Shown here piece after piece: positions 62,723 to 64,000 of a stretch of DNA of 64,000 nt. The first letter of the stretch is position 1. Each line of letters begins with the position of its first letter. The notes under the pieces were generated by a model that saw only the letters and a program-made list of their open reading frames with translations, was not told where the DNA came from and made no database searches. The DNA lies in assembly GCF_902498185.1 (NCBI RefSeq), contig NZ_CABVIX010000003.1, positions 248,001 to 312,000 on the forward strand, in the 5' to 3' direction. The translations under genes and the position numbers were made by a program. This DNA comes from Pseudomonas fluorescens (GTDB taxonomy: Bacteria > Pseudomonadota > Gammaproteobacteria > Pseudomonadales > Pseudomonadaceae).

Positions 62723-63613
62723 CTACAAGGGCACCAGCCACCGTGCTGCCGTGCGCCGCAAGTGTTCGGTCAGTTGGCCGAGCAACTGCCCGCCCGTGCG
62801 CCAATGATGCCAGTACAGGGGCACATCGATGGGGGTATCGGCTTGAATTTCCACCAGTTGCCCGCTGGCCAGTTGCTCACTTGCCTGCAGCTCCGGCACA
62901 AGGCCCCAGCCAAGGCTCGCTTCGAGCATGCGCAGAAACCCATCGGAAGAAGGACACAGGTGGTGCAGGAAGCCGTCCTCGATGCCCAGGGACGCCAGGT
63001 AACGGTGTTGTAGAAAATCGTCCGGGCCGTACACCAGCGCAGGTGTGCGCGGCAGGCGCTGGATGTCGAGACCCAGGGGAAAATAACGCTGCATGAATGC
63101 CGGGCTGGCCAGGGCGCGATAGCGCATGGCCCCCAGCGGCAGGCTGCGTGCCCCGGCCACGGGCCGTTCGCTGCTGCACAGGCAGGCCGCCACCTCGCCA
63201 GCGCGCATACGCCGCAGGCCGACGTCCTGATCCTCGACCACCAGGTCCAGCAACAACTGCTGCTCGGCGCAGAAAGTGCCAACAGCCCCGGCCCACCAGG
63301 TCGCCAGGCTGTCGGCGTTGAGGGCGATACGCAGGCGTTCCGGCATGCCACCTTCGTCAAGCGCCGGGACCTGCTGCTGCAGGTCCCGCTCGAGCAGCCG
63401 CACCTGCTGCACGTGGTTGAGCAACTGGCGCCCGACATCGGTCGGACCGGGCGGTGTGGCGCGCACCAGCACCGGTAGGCCGACCCGCGCTTCAAGCAGC
63501 TTGATGCGCTGGGATACCGCCGATTGCGAGAGTCCCAGTACTTGCGCGGCGCGCTCGAAGCCGCCTTGCTCGATCACGGCGGCAAGGGCGGCCAGCAATT
63601 TGTAGTCGAACAT
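62723..63613 (-). CDS. argP: LysR-family regulator ArgP (IciA/LysG)
   Basis: The 296-residue regulator has an N-terminal winged helix (LLAALAAVIEQGGFERAAQV, LSQSAVSQRIKLLEARVG) and a LysR effector domain. It is divergent from an argO/lysE exporter, the classical arrangement in which ArgP/LysG senses Lys or Arg and turns on export. I chose the ATG at 63613 (MFDYKLLAAL), which gives family length; the longer frame upstream overlaps the exporter. Confidence 0.92.
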   Translation of the reverse strand: MFDYKLLAALAAVIEQGGFERAAQVLGLSQSAVSQRIKLLEARVGLPVLVRATPPGPTDVGRQLLNHVQQVRLLERDLQQQVPALDEGGMPERLRIALNADSLATWWAGAVGTFCAEQQLLLDLVVEDQDVGLRRMRAGEVAACLCSSERPVAGARSLPLGAMRYRALASPAFMQRYFPLGLDIQRLPRTPALVYGPDDFLQHRYLASLGIEDGFLHHLCPSSDGFLRMLEASLGWGLVPELQASEQLASGQLVEIQADTPIDVPLYWHHWRTGGQLLGQLTEHLRRTAARWLVPL

Positions 63614-63709
63614 CAGTTTTGCTAATGCCTGATCAGGATTATTGGTTTTTCTTATACAGCGCGATTGCCCAGAATGGCCAGCATCTTCCTTTGCATCGAG
63701 CACCTCCCA
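63614..63709. promoter_or_regulatory. argP-argO divergent promoter region
   Basis: This 96-base gap contains the perfect palindrome CCTGATCAGG (63628-63637), an AT-rich stretch and a possible -10 TTATAC (63652-63657) for the exporter. LysR proteins usually bind such gaps; the palindrome may be part of the ArgP site. Confidence 0.5.
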
Positions 63710-64000
63710 ATGTGGCAAAGCTATATGAACGGCCTGCTGGTCGCCCTCGGCCTGATCATGGCCATTGGTACCCAGAACGCCTTTGTCCTTGCGCAAAGCC
63801 TGCGCCGCGAGCATCACCTGCCAGTGGCAGCGCTGTGCGTGCTGTGCGATGCGCTGCTGGTGGCGGCTGGCGTATTCGGCCTGGCCACGGTACTGATGCA
63901 GAACCCCACGCTGCTGGCCGTGGCCCGCTGGGGCGGCGCGGTGTTTCTGCTCTGGTACGGCAGCAAGGCCCTGCGCAGGGCCTGCTCGCGGCAGAGCCTC
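63710..64000 (+). CDS. argO: LysE/ArgO family amino acid exporter (partial, runs off window)
   Basis: The first 97 codons are in the window: MWQSYMNGLLVALGLIMAIG, then TQNAFVLAQSLRREH, the LysE/ArgO start, and hydrophobic helices (VAALCVLCDALLVAAGVFGL, WGGAVFLLWYGSKALRRA). It exports lysine or arginine. An in-frame ATG at 63674 is possible, but 63710 gives the usual family start. The 3' end lies outside the window. Confidence 0.9.
   Translation, partial: MWQSYMNGLLVALGLIMAIGTQNAFVLAQSLRREHHLPVAALCVLCDALLVAAGVFGLATVLMQNPTLLAVARWGGAVFLLWYGSKALRRACSRQSL

Overview
The window looks like chromosome of a fluorescent Pseudomonas, most likely the Pseudomonas putida group. I base this on GC-rich codon use, on gene orders I recall from P. 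putida and P. aeruginosa (valS-rlmF-hupN-ndpA; murA-hisGDC; mlaFEDCB-ibaG-murA; kdsDC-lptCAB-rpoN-hpf-ptsN-rapZ-ptsO; fagA-fumC-orfX-sodA; mreBCD-maf-rng-yhdP-tldD; gatCAB), and on P. putida-style REP-like inverted repeats. No database search was run. Nearly all of it is dense core genome. I see no prophage, transposase, CRISPR array, rRNA or tRNA gene, and no gene that looks frameshifted.

Layout. 1-6.1 kb: tail of an upstream gene, valS, rlmF, an HU protein (hupN), the nucleoid protein ndpA, and a GIY-YIG protein. 6.1-12.1 kb, minus strand: ibaG-murA-hisG-hisD-hisC followed by a CynX-type MFS transporter; the hisC, MFS and GIY-YIG frames overlap end to start. 12.2-15.3 kb, minus: the Mla phospholipid ABC system. 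15.5-22.5 kb, plus: KDO synthesis (kdsD, kdsC), LPS export (lptC, lptA, lptB), then sigma-54 with hpf and the nitrogen PTS (ptsN, rapZ, ptsO). 22.6-26.4 kb, minus: an iron-starvation operon (fagA, fumC, orfX, Mn-sodA, ZIP transporter) behind a clear Fur box. 26.5-30 kb: pmbA, darP and tldD. 30-39.7 kb, minus: mreB, mreC, mreD, maf, rng, yhdP and a nitrilase-family gene, running into tldD. 39.9-43.1 kb: gatCAB. 43.4-49.1 kb: an RlpA-like lipoprotein, a Ca2+/Na+ exchanger, an AroP-like permease, an AEC carrier and the RoxS/RoxR redox two-component system. 49.3-59.4 kb, plus: a SIMPL protein and a complete dipeptide uptake locus (two binding proteins, an OprD-family porin, dppBCDF). 59.4-64 kb: a 24-residue membrane peptide, two unknown membrane proteins, an SDR epimerase, and divergent argP/argO-like genes.

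How the genes work together. Much of the window serves the cell envelope: phospholipid traffic (Mla, YhdP), LPS synthesis and export (Kds, Lpt), peptidoglycan (MurA) and rod shape (MreBCD). Sigma-54 and the PTS-Ntr proteins link nitrogen and carbon control. The dpp/opdP locus carries peptides across both membranes.

The points I find most worth checking: a conserved-looking 24-residue membrane peptide next to unknown membrane proteins; mreC and the Ca2+/Na+ exchanger, each of which appears to start at an isoleucine codon (ATT, ATC) because its frame has no usual start; a GCAAACGTTTGC operator-like palindrome before the porin; and structured leaders or intercistronic hairpins before dppA, rpoN and hpf and between mreB and mreC. 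I did not find a clearly new multi-gene system.
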